From NCBI GenBank assembly GCA_002423025.1, contig DIUN01000011.1, positions 116,476-147,174 of the forward strand: a stretch of 30,699 nt of DNA, given 5' to 3'. This stretch comes from Sphingomonadales bacterium UBA6157 (lineage in GTDB: Bacteria > Pseudomonadota > Alphaproteobacteria > Sphingomonadales > Sphingomonadaceae). Positions 29,648-30,699 of this stretch are shown in pieces (position 1 is the first letter of the stretch; every line of letters begins with the position of its first letter). Under the pieces are notes generated by a model that made no database searches, had not been told where the DNA came from, and was given only the letters and a program-made list of their open reading frames with translations. A program made the position numbers and the translations under genes.

Positions 29648-30699
29648 TCAGGCGCCGACCAGCTTTTTCAGCTCGGTCTTGAGGATCTTGCCATTGGCGT
29701 TGCGGGGTAGCGGCTCGGTGTGGAACACCACCGCCACCGGCACCTTGAAGCCGGCCAGCCGCGCCGCCACGAACGCCCGCAATTCGGCCTCGGTGGCGGC
29801 TTCCCCTGCCTTGAGCGTCACGAATGCCACCGGCTCCTCGCCCAGCGTCTTGTGCGGGCGGCCGACGAGCGCTGCGTCCATCACGGCGGGGTGTTCGTAG
29901 AGCGCGTTCTCCACTTCCACGCAGTAGATGTTCTCGCCGCCGCGGATCAGCATGTCCTTGGCGCGATCGATGATGAAGCAAAAGCCTTCCTCGTCGATGC
30001 GCGCCAGGTCTCCGGTGCGGACCCAGCCATTGACGAAGGTGGCGGCGGTCGCCTCGGGCTTGCGCCAATATTCCTTCACCACATTGGGGCCATAGCCCCA
30101 GAGCTCACCGACGCTGCCAGGGGGCAGGATGTTGCCGTCCGGGTCGGTCACCTTCAGGTCGCACACGGCGCAGGCCGGGCCGCAGCTGTCCGGCCGGTTC
30201 TCATAATCCTCGCCGACATGGCTGGTGAAGGTGGCGCTGGTTTCCGTCATCCCCCAGCCGTTGCCGGGCATGGCCTTCTTGAACACCTTCTTGATCTGGC
30301 GGACCAGCTCGGGGGCCGAAGGGGCGCCGCCGTAGGAGACGGTTTCGAGGCTGGAGAGATCGAACTTCTCGCGGTCCGGATGCTCGATGATCTGCCAGGC
30401 AATGGTCGGCACGCCGCCGCAGCCGGTGATGCGCTCCTTCTCGATCAGCGCCATCGCCTCCAGCGGGTCCCACTTGCGCATCAGCACCAGCTTGGCGCCG
30501 GCGAACAGCGACGGGGAGAGGACGGCATGGCAGCCGGTGGCGTGAAAGAACGGCACGCTGAGCAGGGTGGCCTTTTGCGGTGCATCCGGGTCCGGTGCCG
30601 GCGGGGTCTCGCCGCGGCGCAGATAGGCGCGGGCGGCGGCAAAGCCGCTGGCCATGATGTTGGAGACGATGTTGCGGTGGGTGCCGAGCGCGCCCTTGG
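29648..30699 (-). CDS. Acyl-CoA synthetase (AMP-forming), C-terminal part (cut by window edge)
   Basis: The last 350 codons of an AMP-forming acyl-CoA synthetase; the 5' end lies beyond 30699. The frame enters within the P-loop region (KGALGTHRNIVSN) and continues through SVPFFHATG, YGGAPSAPEL, GNGWGMTETSATFTSHVG (the A5 motif GWGMTETSA), WVRTGDLARIDEEGF with the hinge Asp, DRAKDMLIRGGENIYCVEVE, and the catalytic Lys in LPRNANGKILKTEL. It activates a carboxylic acid as acyl-adenylate and transfers it to CoA. The substrate, long-chain or other, is not readable. The downstream neighbour is a CoA-transferase 74 bp away, and the two may share a pathway. Confidence 0.92.
   Translation of the reverse strand, partial: KGALGTHRNIVSNIMASGFAAARAYLRRGETPPAPDPDAPQKATLLSVPFFHATGCHAVLSPSLFAGAKLVLMRKWDPLEAMALIEKERITGCGGVPTIAWQIIEHPDREKFDLSSLETVSYGGAPSAPELVRQIKKVFKKAMPGNGWGMTETSATFTSHVGEDYENRPDSCGPACAVCDLKVTDPDGNILPPGSVGELWGYGPNVVKEYWRKPEATAATFVNGWVRTGDLARIDEEGFCFIIDRAKDMLIRGGENIYCVEVENALYEHPAVMDAALVGRPHKTLGEEPVAFVTLKAGEAATEAELRAFVAARLAGFKVPVAVVFHTEPLPRNANGKILKTELKKLVGA

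Noticed and set aside
1..30699. CRISPR array, tRNA or rRNA genes, insertion sequences, prophage
   Set aside because: No regularly spaced repeats, cloverleaf-type sequences, transposases or phage structural genes were recognised. XerC is the chromosomal type.

Overview
The window looks like chromosomal DNA of a high-GC alphaproteobacterium, most likely a sphingomonad (Sphingomonadales, possibly near Sandarakinorhabdus or Polymorphobacter; the genus is a guess). The reasons are the GC-rich coding style, the block argS / SPOR protein / nagZ / scpA / scpB, a RegB-RegA (PrrB-PrrA) two-component pair, the alphaproteobacterial DUF1013 regulator TrcR, a DUF1192 protein, and a PEP-CTERM protein with the sphingomonad-style W and Arg-rich tail. 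No tRNA, rRNA, CRISPR array or insertion sequence was recognised. Coding density is high and most of the very long antisense open frames are GC-driven shadows.

Layout. 1-6.2 kb: the 5' part of clpA (-), a secreted class A acid phosphatase (+), a PEP-CTERM surface protein (-) with a candidate sigma-54 promoter and an upstream palindrome, a DUF3047-like protein (-), and a two-gene acyl-CoA dehydrogenase operon (-) closed by a strong terminator. 6.2-8.3 kb: a DUF1192 protein (-), a PIG3-type quinone oxidoreductase (+) and trcR (+), with a hairpin-rich leader in front of trcR. 8.3-13.5 kb: a long palindromic repeat, then the tightly coupled (-) operon argS, SPOR protein, nagZ, scpA, scpB, which joins translation, envelope and division functions with chromosome condensation. 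13.6-17.7 kb: a degenerate fumarylacetoacetase-like protein (-), the divergent regB-regA operon (+), and a dicarboxylate/amino-acid:cation symporter (-). 17.8-22.9 kb: a secreted M20 peptidase and a cysteine amidohydrolase (+), a CsgG-like secreted protein (+), a small membrane protein (-), and an overlapping pair of PuuE-type NodB-fold hydrolases (+). 22.9-25.0 kb: a 336-bp AT-rich gap followed by an isolated TadE-TadG pilus-assembly pair. 25.0-30.7 kb, all (-): xerC, fsa, a PuuA-like glutamine synthetase homologue, a 26-residue membrane peptide, a CoA-transferase of visibly lower GC, and the 3' part of an acyl-CoA synthetase.

Functional themes are acyl-CoA metabolism at both ends (acyl-CoA dehydrogenase pair; acyl-CoA synthetase plus CoA-transferase), nitrogen-compound catabolism (PuuE-like pair, amidohydrolase, PuuA-like ligase), and surface or envelope biology (PEP-CTERM, CsgG-like, TadE/TadG, SPOR, NagZ). 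No clear-cut new defence or mobile system is visible. The observations most worth following are the PEP-CTERM sigma-54 control region, the trcR leader in which a promoter runs straight into an intrinsic terminator, a RegB lacking the expected redox cysteine, an apparently metal-site-less FAH-fold protein, and the orphan TadE/TadG pair behind an AT-rich regulatory island.
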